Source: Leptodactylus fallax (lineage: Eukaryota > Chordata > Amphibia > Anura > Leptodactylidae). Taken from it: a stretch of 64,000 bases of DNA. Location: positions 1,488,001 to 1,552,000 of the forward strand of contig CAMRHE010000358.1 of assembly GCA_947044405.1 (NCBI GenBank). The letters run 5' to 3'. Shown in pieces: positions 11,911-22,388 of this stretch. The notes under the pieces are model-generated. The model saw nothing but the letters and a program-made list of their open reading frames with translations. It made no database searches and had not been told where the DNA came from. The position numbers were made by a program, and so were the translations under genes. The first letter of the stretch is position 1, and every line of letters begins with the position of its first letter.

Positions 11911-12490
11911 TTGACAAAATAATGTGCGTTTTTTTGTATTGTGGTTTTGCTGCCTTTTTTTTCCGGAACATATAGACTTAGTTTTAACACCATCGGTCAC
12001 AACACCTCCTATTAACGGCACCAGACACAGAGGTACAAGTTCAGATGTGCAGATTTTCAGTGCAGTTTCTGTAAGACTTTATTCACACAACAGTACCGGT
12101 TTTCACAGACCTAACGTCCGTGAAAAATGGTGTTGTCAGTCCGTGAAAGCCCTCTGAAGGGGCTTATTCACACAACACATGTCCTGACTATTTTTCCAAT
12201 GGCCATCACAGGGACTGTTTTAAAATCCAATGACGTGTACGGTTCTAGTCACATGGCTATCCTTATGTCCATCAAATTAGATAAAGATGGAGAATGTGCG
12301 TTATTTTGACGGCCATGAAAAACAGTCCATCAAAAATAAGGACATGTGAATAGACCCAAAGATGTTCAGGACTTTAGAAAATGTCCGTTCCAAAAACGGC
12401 CATCACACAGCCTAAACCTACATTCACACGAAAGTGAAAACCGCCCATATGACGGTGCTTTTTTTTTTTAATGCCCATCACAGCTGCATT

Positions 12491-12905
12491 AAAGGGATTG
12501 TCTAGGAATTACAGTTCTGGGCCAGGAGGCCGGGGAACGGTGAATCATTTTAAAAAAAACATATTTACCTGTCCCTGCCGCTCCGGTGTCCCCAGTTGTG
12601 GTCCAGTCCAGCGGGGCCTGGTGGTTGTTTCGGCGGAAGTCCTCACCGCATGTGACCACTGAGGCCAATCATAGGAAAGGTCCCAGGACATCACTCACAT
12701 ACTCTCCTGTAACTGCTGAGGCCATTGATTGGCCTCTGCGGTCACATGTGGCGAGGACTTCTCCCGGAACAAGCCCCCAGTTGCCACTTGACCAGACTGC
12801 AGCAGGGTACATCAGAATGCTAGGGATAGGTGAGTATTTTTTTTTTTATGTTTCACCTTCCCGGGCCTCCTGACCCAGAACTTTAATTCCTGGACAACCC
12901 CTTTA
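12491..12905. mobile_element. Inverted-repeat element, AAAGGGATTGTC ends
   Basis: The left end (12491-12532, AAAGGGATTGTCTAGGAATT and TCTGGGCCAGGAGGCC) is repeated inverted at 12860-12905. The arms continue inward through GTCACATGYGG-type words near 12650 and 12740. A relative lies at about 30290-30665. Confidence 0.75.
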
Positions 12906-13441
12906 AGTTCACTGTATGTGGATGGGGGCTATTCACATAAAATTTTTTGACTGCCTGTTTTCAAGACGTTCAAAAAATAGAACTTTCACGGATCCCTTAA
13001 TGTACTCAAATGTGTATTTCCCCTCGGGGCACATACACAGCCATTTTTTTTTTTTTTTACTTGGCCACAGTAAATTTCAAACATGACACTACAGACTAAC
13101 TTTTTATCACACCTCACTTGCACATTGCAGATTTTACCACTGTAGATCCGCAGCATGCTGCAGATTGTTAGGATTGTAGGATTACAATGACAATCTATCA
13201 GGCTATTCAGGCGTAAGTGGTCCGTCAAGAAACAGCACATGTCCTATTTTTGTCCGCTTTCCATGGAACCCTCATAGACTCAGGGTGGGTGTCCCACAGA
13301 TGAAAATCACCCATAAAAACGGACAGTTTCATCCATTTGTCACAGCTGGTGGTGTGAATATACCAACTACTGTGCATCGAAAAAGTAAAAAAAAATCGCT
13401 AGCTGCTGCTTGCAGCTCAATGTGGAACTCTGTGTATTGAA

Positions 13442-13872
13442 GGGTTTTTGTGGCCCAAAATCGAGTTTTCATACTGATGGCCTGTCCATAGGATAGGGGA
13501 TCAGTATGTTATCTGTCGGGGTCTGACACTCGGACACTGCACAGATCTGCACAGTAGCAGCCTCCGGGTACTGGAAGCTGCTAGTGGATAGGGAGCATGT
13601 ACAGCACCGCTCATATTCTAATAACAGAAGTGGTGCAGCAGCGCTGTCCACTGCATAGTGGTGGTTCTGGGGAATTGCAGCTATTACTTGAATAGGAGCG
13701 GTGCTTGCAAATGCTCCCCGTCCACTAGTCACTTCTAGTACTCAGAGGCTACTGTGACAACTGATCCATGCGGGGTCCAGGTGTCGGACACTGACAGGTC
13801 ACATACAGATGAGCTTTCCTGTGAACAGGTCATCAGTATGAAAAATCGTTTTGGGGCCGGAAAATCCCTTTA
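13442..13872. mobile_element. Inverted-repeat element, TTTTCATACTGATG ends
   Basis: Left GTTTTCATACTGATGGCCTG and right CAGGTCATCAGTATGAAAAA are inverted copies. Inner words TGTCGGGGTCTGACACT and GGTGTCGGACACTGACA also match across the element. Confidence 0.7.
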
Positions 13873-14218
13873 GGCCCCACGTAGCGAGCCGCAGGAAAAA
13901 AACGGGGTGGAAACGCAGTGCATTTTTTTCTGCAGCATTTTTCACAGAAAGTTCGTGGAGTTTTCCTCTGCAAACTTTCTGCCCCTATTATAGCTATAAG
14001 GAAAACGTCAGCTTTTCTGCAGGTATAATTGACATGCTGTGATTTTCAAAAACAAGCTTTTTTTGAAAATGCAGCTTTTCCCATGCGGATTTTTTTCTGC
14101 AATGTGTGGATGGGATTAGCCAGAATCCCATCCACTTTGCAGGTAATACAAAATGCAGTGTATTTGCGTATCTGCTGCTGGCAAAACACTGCGTTTTCGC
14201 AACATGGGGCCCCCGCCT
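13873..14218. mobile_element. Inverted-repeat element, GGCCCCA ends
   Basis: It is bounded by GGCCCCACGTAGC and ATGGGGCCC. Inner words AACGCAGTGCATTTTT and AAAATGCAGTGTATTTGCG pair. It directly abuts the neighbours on both sides. A diverged relative lies at 62550-62836. Confidence 0.6.
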
Positions 14219-14223
14219 TACGA

Positions 14224-14472
14224 TAGGTTCACACTTAGCGTTTGAGCACTCCACCGCTGAATCTGCATAAAATCGGTGGAGAGAAAACTTCAGCAAGGAG
14301 GACTTTTCTCTCCGCCGGTTTCCTTATATGATTGAAGGAAACCCAGCGGATCCCATTATAGTCTATGGGGTCCACAGGTTTCTGTGTGTAACCACTTTTT
14401 AAGCGGATAGGGTTTCCATTTTTCAGGTACCCAAGCGGATCTGAAATCCAAACAATAGTGTGAACCTAGCAT
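14224..14472. mobile_element. Inverted-repeat element, TAGGTTCACAC ends
   Basis: Ends ATAGGTTCACACTTAGCG and TAGTGTGAACCTAGC are inverted copies. It is non-coding and of the same type as 8131-8349, 24532-24760 and 51602-51766. Confidence 0.75.
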
Positions 14473-14575
14473 TAGGGGGGTTTAGGATAGGTCACCAATA
14501 AGTGATCAGTGGTGGCCCAACACTCAGATACAGCAGATTAATGTTCTAATAAGGATTTTATCAAAAATGTATATA

Positions 14576-16219
14576 CAGTCATATGAAAAAGTTTGGGCAC
14601 CCCTATTAATCTTAATCATTTTTAGTTCTAAATATTTGGGTGTTTGCAACAGCCATTTCAATTTGATATATCTAATAACTGATGGACACAGTAATATTTC
14701 AGGATTGAAATGAGGTTTATTGTACTAACAGAAAATGTGCAATATGCATTAAACCAAAATTTGACTGGTGCAAAAATTTGGGTACCCTTATCATTTTATT
14801 GATTTGAATACTCCTAACTACTTTTTACTGACTTACTGAAGCACAAAATTGGTTTTGTAACCTCACTGAGCTTTGAACTTCATAGCCAGGTGTATCCAAT
14901 CATGAGAAAAGGTATTTAAGGTGGCCAATTGCAAGTTGTTCTCCTATTTGAATCTCCTCTGAAGAGTGGCATCATGGGCTCCTCAAAACAACTCTCAAAT
15001 GATCTGAAAACAAAGATTGTTCAACATAGTTGTTCAGGGGAAGGATACAAAAAGTTGTCTCAGAGATTTAACCTGTCAGTTTCCACTGTGAGGAACATAG
15101 TAAGGAAATGGAAGACCACAGGGACAGTTCTTGTTAAGCCCAGAAGTGGCAGGCCAAGAAAAATATCAGAAAGGCAGAGAAGAAGAATGGTGAGAACAGT
15201 CAAGGACAATCCACAGACCACCTCCAAAGAGCTGCAGCATCATCTTGCTGCAGATGGTGTCACTGTGCATCGGTCAACAATACAGCACACTTTGCACAAG
15301 GAGAAGCTGTATGGGAGAGTGATGCGAAAGAAGCCTTTCTGAAAGCACGCCACAAACAGAGTCGCCTGAGGTATGCAAAAGCACATTTGGACAAGCCAGC
15401 TTCATTTTGGAAGAAGGTCCTGTGGACTGATGAAACAAAGATTGAGTTGTTTGGTCATACAAAAAGGCGTTATGCATGGCGTCAAAAAAACACAGCATTC
15501 CAAGAAGAACACTTGCTACCCACTGTAAAATTTGGTGGAGGTTCCATCATGCTTTGGGGCTGTGTGGCCAATGCCAGCACCGGGAATCTTGTTAAAGTTG
15601 AGGGTCGCATGGATTCAACTCAGTATCAGCAGATTCTTGAGAATAATGTACAAGAATCAGTGACGAATTTGAAGTTACGTCGGGGATGGATATTTCAGCC
15701 AGACAATGATCCTAAACACAGCTCCAAATCTACTCAGGCATTCATGCAGAGGAACAATTACAATGTTCTGGAATGGCCATCCCAGTCCCCAGACCTGAAT
15801 ATTATTGAACATCTGTGGGATAATTTGAAGCGGGCTGTCCATGCTCGGCGACCATCAAACTTAACTGAACTGGAATTGTTTTGTAAAAAGGAATGGTCAA
15901 AAATACCTTCATCCAGGATCCAGGAACTGATTAAAAGCTACAGGAAGCGACTAGAGGCTGTTATTTTTGCAAAAGGAGGATCTACTAAATATTAATGTCA
16001 CTTTTCTGTTGAGGTGCCCATACTTTTGCACCGGTCAAATTTTGGTTTAATGCATATTGCACATTTTCAGTACAATAAACCTTATTTCAATCCTGAAATA
16101 TTACTGTGTCCATCAGTTATTAGATATATCAAATTGAAATGGCTGTTGCAAACACCCAAATATTTAGAACTAAAAATGATTAAGATTAATAGAGGTGCCC
16201 AAACTTTTTCATATGACTG
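14576..16219 (+). mobile_element. Tc1-like transposon with about 210-bp inverted ends
   Basis: The element starts CAGTCATATGAAAAAGTTTG after a TA (14574-14575) and ends in the exact inverse before a TA (16220-16221). The terminal repeats run to about 14795 and from about 16008 and are almost identical, apart from scattered substitutions and a small gap. Long inverted ends, TA target and transposase type place it in Tc1/mariner. Between the ends lies a single transposase gene broken by one frameshift. Confidence 0.95.
14929..15995 (+). pseudogene. Tc1-like transposase, one frameshift
   Basis: The protein would bind the element ends and catalyse cut-and-paste at TA sites. The first frame (Met at 14929 or, more likely, 14974 with MGSSKQLSNDLKTKIV) runs to 15342. 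It carries the paired helix-turn-helix domain and the GRPRK hook after it. The second frame (to 15995) carries the catalytic domain: first Asp in LWTDETK, second Asp in QPDNDPKH, Glu in NIIEHLW. I count 34 residues between the last two (DD34E). The frames join near 15335-15345, where one base appears to be missing in the KKPF codons. With that single lesion and otherwise clean frames the copy is fairly young. The nearest named frog or fish family was not determined. Confidence 0.9.
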
Positions 16220-16603
16220 TATATATAGACTGATAGAAAGATTTATATTTCTCTCTCTGCATTATTTTACGTTAAGAGGCTTACACTACATATTATGTAT
16301 GCATTACCATATGCCTGCCCATAATTCCCATGCACATTTTTTTCTATTGGATTTGTACAGGAATTATGTCCTCATCAAAAAAAGTAATGGTAACGTAATG
16401 ACTAATTATATCCACTGGGTGGCAGCAAAGCACACTGGAAAATAGAATGCAACTTTTTTTTTTTTTTAAAGAAGTCCAAAAATGTCATTTCTATCAGCAT
16501 GAAGTTGAGGGATAGAAAGAGGAATTGTCTGACAATCACTTTGTCTACTGCCCACTTAGGGATTAATAGGCATGTCTTTGGCAGGGGCAAACATACATGT
16601 ATA

Positions 16604-18170
16604 CAGTCATGGCCAAAAGTTTTGAGAATGATACAAATATTAATTTTTACAAAGTCTACTGCTTCAGTTTTTCTAATGGCAATTTGCATATACTCCAGAA
16701 TGTTATAAAGAGTGATCAGCTTAACAGCAATTACTTGCAAAGTCAATATTTGCCTAGAAAATGAACTTTATCCCCCAAAACACATTTCAACATCATTGCA
16801 GCCCTGCCTTAAAAGGTCCACCTAACATCGTTTCAGTGATTGCTCCATTAACACAGGTGTGGGTGTTGATGAGGACAGGGCTGGAGATCAATCTGTCATG
16901 ATTAAGTAAGAATGACACCACTGGACACTTTAAAAGGAGGCTGGTGCTTGCCATCATTGTTTCTCTTCTGTTAACCATGGTTATCTCTAAAGAAACACGT
17001 GCAGTCATCATTGCACTGCACAAAAATGGCCTAACTGGGAAGAGTATTGCAGCTAGAAAGATTACACCTCAGTCAACAATCTATCGCATCATCAAGAACT
17101 TCAAGGAGAGAGGTTCCATTGGTGCCAAAAAGGCTCCAGGGCGCCCAAGAAAGACCAGGAAGTGGCAGGACCATCTCTTAAAAGTGTTTCAGCTGCGGGA
17201 TCGGGCTACCAGCAGTGCAGAGCTTGCTGAGGAATGGCAGCAGGCAGGTGTGAGTGCATCTGCACGCACTGTGAGGCGGAGACTCTTGGAGCAAGGCCTG
17301 GTCTCAAGGAGGGCAGCAAAGAAGCCACTTCTCTCCAGAAAAAACATCAGGGACAGACTGATATTCTGCAAAAGGTACAGGGAGTGGACTGCTGAGGACT
17401 GGGGTAAAGTCATTTTCTCTGATGAATCCCCTTTTCCATTGTTTGGAACATCTGGAAAACAGCTTATTCGGAGAAGAAGAGGTGAGCGCTACCACCAGTC
17501 TTGTCTCATGCCAACTGTAAAGCATCCTGAAACCATTCATGTGTGGGGTTGCTTCTCAGCCAAGGGAATCGGCTCTCTCACAGTCTTGCCTAAAAACACA
17601 GCCATGAATAAAGAATAGTACCAGAATGTCCTCCAAGAGCAACTTCTCCCAACCGTCCAAGAGCAGTTTGGCGCTCAACAATGCCTTTTCCAGCATGATG
17701 GAGCACCTTGCCATAAAGCAAAGGTGATAACTAAATGGCTCAGGGAACAAAACATAGAGATTTTGGGTCCATGGCCTGGAAACTCCCCAGATCTTAATCC
17801 CATTGAGAACTTGTGGTCAATCATCAAGAGACGGGTGGACAAACAAAAACCAACAAATTCAGACAAAATTAAAGCATTGATTCTGCAAGAATGGACTGCT
17901 ATCAGTCAGGATTTGGTCCAGAAGTTAATTGAGAGCATGCCAGGGAGAATTGCAGAGGTCCTGAAGAAGAAGGGTCAACACTGCAAATATTGACTTGCTG
18001 CATTAACTCATTCTAACTGTCAATATAAGCTTCTGTTACTCATAATATGAATGCAATTATATTTCTGTATGTGATAAAAACATCTGACAAACACACATAA
18101 AAACCAGAGGGCAGCAGATCATGTGAAAATATAATATTTGTGTCATTCTCAAAACTTTTGGCCATGACTG
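16604..18170 (+). mobile_element. Tc1/mariner transposon, copy A
   Basis: TA (16602-16603), then CAGTCATGGCCAAAAGTTTT, and the exact inverse before TA (18171-18172). The terminal inverted repeat is only about 38 bp, unlike the neighbouring element. Length is 1567 bp. A second copy in the opposite orientation lies at 20818-22362 and is 22 bp shorter. Confidence 0.95.
16944..17993 (+). pseudogene. Tc1-like transposase, copy A, nonsense mutation
   Basis: The reading frame is continuous from the N-terminal helix-turn-helix part (STIYRIIKNF, then GRPRKTRK) through the first catalytic Asp (IFSDESPFPLFG) to a TAG at 17616-17618. It resumes in the same frame to 17993, with the second Asp in QHDGAPCHK and Glu in DLNPIENLW. 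In copy B the TAG codon is TGG (Trp), so this is a single G-to-A change. I count 35 residues between the last two acidic residues, the spacing of the DD35E group reported for some vertebrate Tc1/mariner elements; this should be checked by alignment. The true start may be the Met at 16977 (MVISKETRAVII). Confidence 0.9.
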
Positions 18171-18172
18171 TA

Positions 18173-19125
18173 GAGGCAGACTGTGCAGCTGCTTTGAGGC
18201 CTTGGAGGGGCCCAGACCAGGTTGGTTACTTCCCCTTTGTATTGGTTAGTAAGAACTTTTACTGGACTCCACTTCCTAGAGGAACTGCATTATTAGCAAG
18301 CACAAGGATGGGAAAGTGACAGGGAGGAGAAAACAAATACTTCTATGGGACCTCTTTCCTCCCATGCACACCACTGCAAATGGAGCCTGTCTTATGTCAG
18401 ATGGTGCACAGACAGTACAGTCCCTTCTGTTGGTGCCCCAATTATAATGTACTGTCATATTGTGTAGAAATAACACATCCATATAGGTAAGGAAGCGACC
18501 TGATTGTAATACCAAGGTGGGCACTCAGTGATGCCCCCTCGTGCTCATGGAGTGCCACACAAAAGAGACCAGGAGATGAATTCTGTACAAGGGGGATCAT
18601 ACATGTAACTGGCACTGGATACATGTGGCTAGCACTGTACATACATAGGTTGCACTTTCACACTGTATATGGCATCTTGTAACTGCACTGTAAATAGGGT
18701 GCATATGACTAAACTGTCTATGGGGGCGTGTGGAGGGCATTGTATTTGGGAACTCTGGGCTGTTGGCATAACTTTATTTGTACCCTTTATCTGACACTAT
18801 TAGGAAGGAGACAAAAACAAAAGCAGAGGACACAAAAAATACCCATTGGAGGCTTCCCCATCTGATAGGAGGTATATTGTCATGTGACTAGGATTAAAAT
18901 TTAGGTCCCAACAGTGGGAGCTATACCTAATATGAGAACAGATGCCATATATAACACTGATGTCTTCTTATGTGGTACATGGACCCTTGGAGCCTTTAAA
19001 GTAACTGAATCTGGTTGCTATTGCTACACCTGCCTATTGATATGCCCCTAGGGTTAACCACCTGTCTTCTATTACGTACTATAAAGATACCTAAAGAGAC
19101 TCATATACACAGTAGCTTTATATAC
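18173..19125. other. Unassigned, no gene seen
   Basis: Ordinary mixed sequence without a clear repeat or coding pattern. Short open frames only. Confidence 0.35.
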
Positions 19126-19129
19126 ACTG

Positions 19130-19679
19130 ACTTCTTTATTAAGTTTATTCAAGGTGATAAATGTAGATGTTTCCAGAAGAAATCAGGGCGCTAATTCTTA
19201 AAGGTGGCCCTGGTGATGATAGGCGCGGGACTGGGTGATGATGCTTGGGCGGCGAGATGATGATCCTTGGGCTGAGCTGGAAAATGGCGGCAGGCGAAAG
19301 AGCTTGGTGAATGTCAAATCCCGTGGTAAGAACAGAGACCGAGTCTGGAATCTGCCTCATGATGCAGCAGGAAAGCCACTTATTCAGCGAATGCGTCTGA
19401 CTGCGGAAAGTCTGGTGAAGTGTCAAGTCCGAGGGCGAGAGCAGAGACCAGCCGGTAATCTGCCTCTTGGTGCAGCAGGAAATTCACTTATTCAGCGAAT
19501 GCGTCTGACTGCAGGAAAGTCTGGTGATGGTCAAGTCCAGTGAATATGTCTCTGAAGCACAGGTCATGTGATCCTGAGGAGGTGGTCACCATGTCATTGA
19601 CCTGTGGTAGAGTGGTCTCCTCCAGCTGTGTCCCATATTCATTGTGGACACAGCGAGACCCCCGCTCTGGCATAGAGAT
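19130..19679 (-). other. Possible 3'-terminal exon, minus strand
   Basis: Read on the minus strand, a pyrimidine-rich tract ending TTTTTGTATCTGCAG at 19680 precedes an open frame (ISMPERGSRCVHNEYGTQLE and on to a stop at 19488). Two AATAAA signals follow (plus-strand TTTATT at 19144-19149 and 19135-19140). That is the layout of a last exon. It contains a roughly 110-bp tandem duplication. No protein family was recognised, so this is inference from signals only. Confidence 0.35.
19320..19530. repeat. Tandem duplication, 110-bp period
   Basis: CTTATTCAGCGAATGCGTCT occurs at about 19379 and again 110 bp later. The flanking words AGCAGAGACC and TGCAGCAGGAAA are repeated with it. About two imperfect units. 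Confidence 0.8.
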
Positions 19680-19756
19680 CTGCAGATACAAAAATATACC
19701 TGGTCATGACTGAACATGGAGCAGCAGAATATTACATATAAGTGACATACAATTGT

Positions 19757-20230
19757 AAGTATGTGAGCCAGAGGGCGCTGTTGAGCGACCCAGGCCAGAC
19801 TAGAAAAGGCTCTCTGCCACGCCTTTGGATGGTGGCACGTAACTCCAGGAGGGCTGGAGTGTCCTGCAGGAAGCAGGAAGTGGTGGACCAGCTAGGACAG
19901 AGAGAGAGGCTCTGTCCCAGAGGGCTGGCGTCCACAGGAGTGGACCAACTAGGACAGAGAGAGAGGCTCTGTCCCAGAGGGCTGGCGTCCACAGGAGTGG
20001 ACCAGCTAGGACAGAGAGATAGGCTCTGTCCCAGAGGGCTGGCGTCCACAGAGGACTGTTGCTGGAGCTGAGCAACAGTCAGGACAGTTAGGGGCTCAAG
20101 GAGTGAGTTAGGCCCTAACTGTGGCATAGGTTTTTTGTTGTTTTGCTGTGTTGCAGTTAAGCTGAATAAAGCCATTTTTATTTTACACTTGGACCGTCTG
20201 AAAGCTATCTTTCTGGCGCCCAGTACCATG
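19757..20230. repeat. Interspersed repeat with three 57-bp units
   Basis: Three head-to-tail units of exactly 57 bp start at 19883, 19940 and 19997 (each beginning GTGGACCA and holding GAGGCTCTGTCCCAGAGGGC) and are nearly identical. A part with GAATAAAGCC (20163) and CTGGCGCCCAGTACC (20213-20227) follows. The order of a polyadenylation signal and a GGCGCCC word recalls the edge of an LTR and its primer site, but no second LTR or coding region was found. Since 57 is a multiple of three, every frame stays open through the array, which explains the misleading open frames on both strands. Confidence 0.7.
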
Positions 20231-20334
20231 AACCACCGCTGTCCGGACCAGGAAAAGCCTCCATTTTGAGTTTAATTCCCCAAATTATCACACAATATAC
20301 ACCCAGTCATTGCTGGGCATTATAGTCCTCTTAC

Positions 20335-20547
20335 CTGGATTATACTTGGTCCATGGTGCTGAGGACCAATCCTTTCTTGCAGGGGTCACTGGTGAGATTA
20401 GGAGATCTTGGACTCTGCGCCTCAGTTTCTTTATTACAGACCTCTGGTGACATGGAGAATCCAATCTGCTGCAATTTTCTCCAGAACCCCAGGATGATCT
20501 TCTCCAAGAACAGTGACCACTGGATATACAGTTGGTTCATGTTCATT
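20335..20547 (-). other. Possible internal or 3' exon, minus strand
   Basis: On the minus strand, a good acceptor (TTTTCACCTTTCTTCCAG) ends at 20548 and a good donor (ATCCAG then GTAAGA) lies at 20334. Read in phase with the upstream candidate exon it gives 38 codons beginning NEHEPTVYPV and ending at TAA (which overlaps an AATAAA). Another frame is open across most of it. The frame is therefore uncertain. Confidence 0.35.
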
Positions 20548-20673
20548 CTGGAAGAAAGGTGAAAACAATGAAGATCAGACCCCTCCCTATAATAGCAGTG
20601 ACCCCGCCCCCCAATCATTTATTACAATCAGTATATTAATTGAATCATCTTAGCTAAGTTAATGGTTACTTAC

Positions 20674-20777
20674 CAGAGACAAGTCTGTGGGCGGTGGTCC
20701 AGTACCAGGGTCACTGATTTTTAGGGTTTGGTAGTGGCCGCAGCTCTGGGGAGGATCCTGGTCTGTCTCAGATTCCG
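20674..20777 (-). other. Possible exon, minus strand
   Basis: On the minus strand this stretch has an acceptor-like TGACCTTCAG before 20777 and a strong donor CTCTG then GTAAGT at 20673. One frame is open throughout and protein-like (ESETDQDPPQSCGHYQTLKI). The other two have stops. It lies 40 bp beyond the transposon copy B. Confidence 0.35.
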
Positions 20778-20817
20778 CTGAAGGTCAGGGCGATCACTTG
20801 GCCCATCATGGACTCTA

Positions 20818-22362
20818 CAGTCATGGCCAAAAGTTTTGAGAATGACACAAATATTATATTTTCACATGATCTGCTGCCCTCTGGTTTTTATGTGTGTTTG
20901 TCAGATGTTTTTATCACATACAGAAATATAATTGCATTCATATTATGAGTAACAGAAGCTTATATTGACAGTTAGAATGAGTTAATGCAGCAAGTCAGTA
21001 TTTGCAGTGTTGACCCTTCTTCTTCAGGACCTCTGCAATTCTCCCTGGCATGCTCTCAATTAACTTCTGGACCAAATCCTGACTGATAGCAGTCCATTCT
21101 TGCAGAATCAATGCTTTAATTTTGTCTGAATTTGTTGGTTTTTGTTTGACCACAAGTTCTCAATGGGATTAAGATCTGGGGAGTTTCCAGGCCATGGACC
21201 CAAAATCTCTATGTTTTGTTCCCTGAGCCATTTAGTTATCACCTTTGCTTTATGGTAAGGTGCTCCATCATGCTGGAAAAGGCATTGTTGAGCGCCAAAC
21301 TGCTCTTGGACGTTTGGGAGAAGTTGCTCTTGGAGGACATTCTGGTACCATTCTTTATTCATGGCTGTGTTTTTAGGCAAGACTGTGAGAGAGCCGATTC
21401 CCTTGGCTGAGAAGCAACCCCACACATGAATGGTTTCAGGATGCTTTACAGTTGGCATGAGACAAGACTGGTGGTAGCGCTCACCTCTTCTTCTCCGAAT
21501 AAGCTGTTTTCCAGATGTTCCAAACAATGGAAAAGGGGATTCATCAGAGAAAATGACTTTACCCCAGTCCTCAGCAGTCCACTCCCTGTACCTTTTGCAG
21601 AATATCAGTCTGTCCCTGATGTTTTTTCTGGAGAGAAGTGGCTTCTTTGCTGCCCTCCTTGAGACCAGGCCTTGCTCCAAGAGTCTCCGCCTCACAGTGT
21701 GTGCAGATGCACTCACACCTGCCTGCTGCCATTCCTCAGCAAGCTCTGCACTGCTGGTAGCCCGATCCCGCAGCTGAAACACTTTTAAGAGACGGTCCTG
21801 CCGCTTCCTGGTCTTTCTTGGGCGCCCTGGAGCCTTTTTGGCACCAATGGAACCTCTCTCCTTGAAGTTCTTGATGATGCGATAGATTGTTGACTGAGAT
21901 GCAATCTTTCTAGCTGCAATACTCTTCCCAGTTAGGCCATTTTTGTGCAGTGCAATGATGACTGCACGTGTTTCTTTAGAGATAACCATGGTTAACAGAA
22001 GAGAAACAATGATGGCAAGCACCAGCCTCCTTTTAAAGTGTCCAGTGGTGTCATTCTTACTTAATCATGACAGATTGATCTCCAGCCCTGTCCTCATCAA
22101 CACCCACACCTGTGTTAATGGAGCAATCACTGAAACGATGTTAGGTGGTCCTTTTAAGGCAGGGCTGCAATGATGTTGAAATGTGTTTTGGGGGATAAAG
22201 TTCATTTTCTAGGCAAATATTGACTTTGCAAGTAATTGCTGTTAAGCTGATCACTCTTTATAACATTCTGGAGTATATGCAAATTGCCATTAGAAAAACT
22301 GAAGCAGTAGACTTTGTAAAAATTTATATTTGTATCATTCTCAAAACTTTTGGCCATGACTG
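20818..22362 (-). mobile_element. Tc1/mariner transposon, copy B (inverted)
   Basis: TA (20816-20817), then CAGTCATGGCCAAAAGTTTT, and its inverse before TA (22363-22364). Length is 1545 bp against 1567 bp for copy A. The whole element is almost identical to copy A in the opposite orientation. Confidence 0.95.
21108..22022 (-). pseudogene. Tc1-like transposase, copy B, 22-bp deletion
   Basis: The frame is open from the start through both catalytic Asp positions (IFSDESPF; QHDGAPYHK) and the catalytic Glu (PIENLW). A 22-base deletion just after ENLWS then shifts the frame and ends the protein early (SNKNQQIQTKLKH). Copy A shows the missing bases. The deletion edges share the words GTGGTCAA and GTGGACAA, which suggests repeat-mediated loss. 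Unlike copy A it has Trp at the position of A's stop. All DDE residues are present, but the C-terminal helices are lost. Confidence 0.9.
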
Positions 22363-22388
22363 TACATGTTGTCTTTGACATAGAGTCA

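Noticed and set aside
19732..20229. Repetitive open frames of 90-165 codons on both strands
   Set aside because: They are produced by three 57-bp units, a multiple of three; both strands are open equally and no family is recognised.
21426..22173. Plus-strand open frames over transposon copy B
   Set aside because: Antisense shadows of the transposase; identical shadows occur on the minus strand of copy A.
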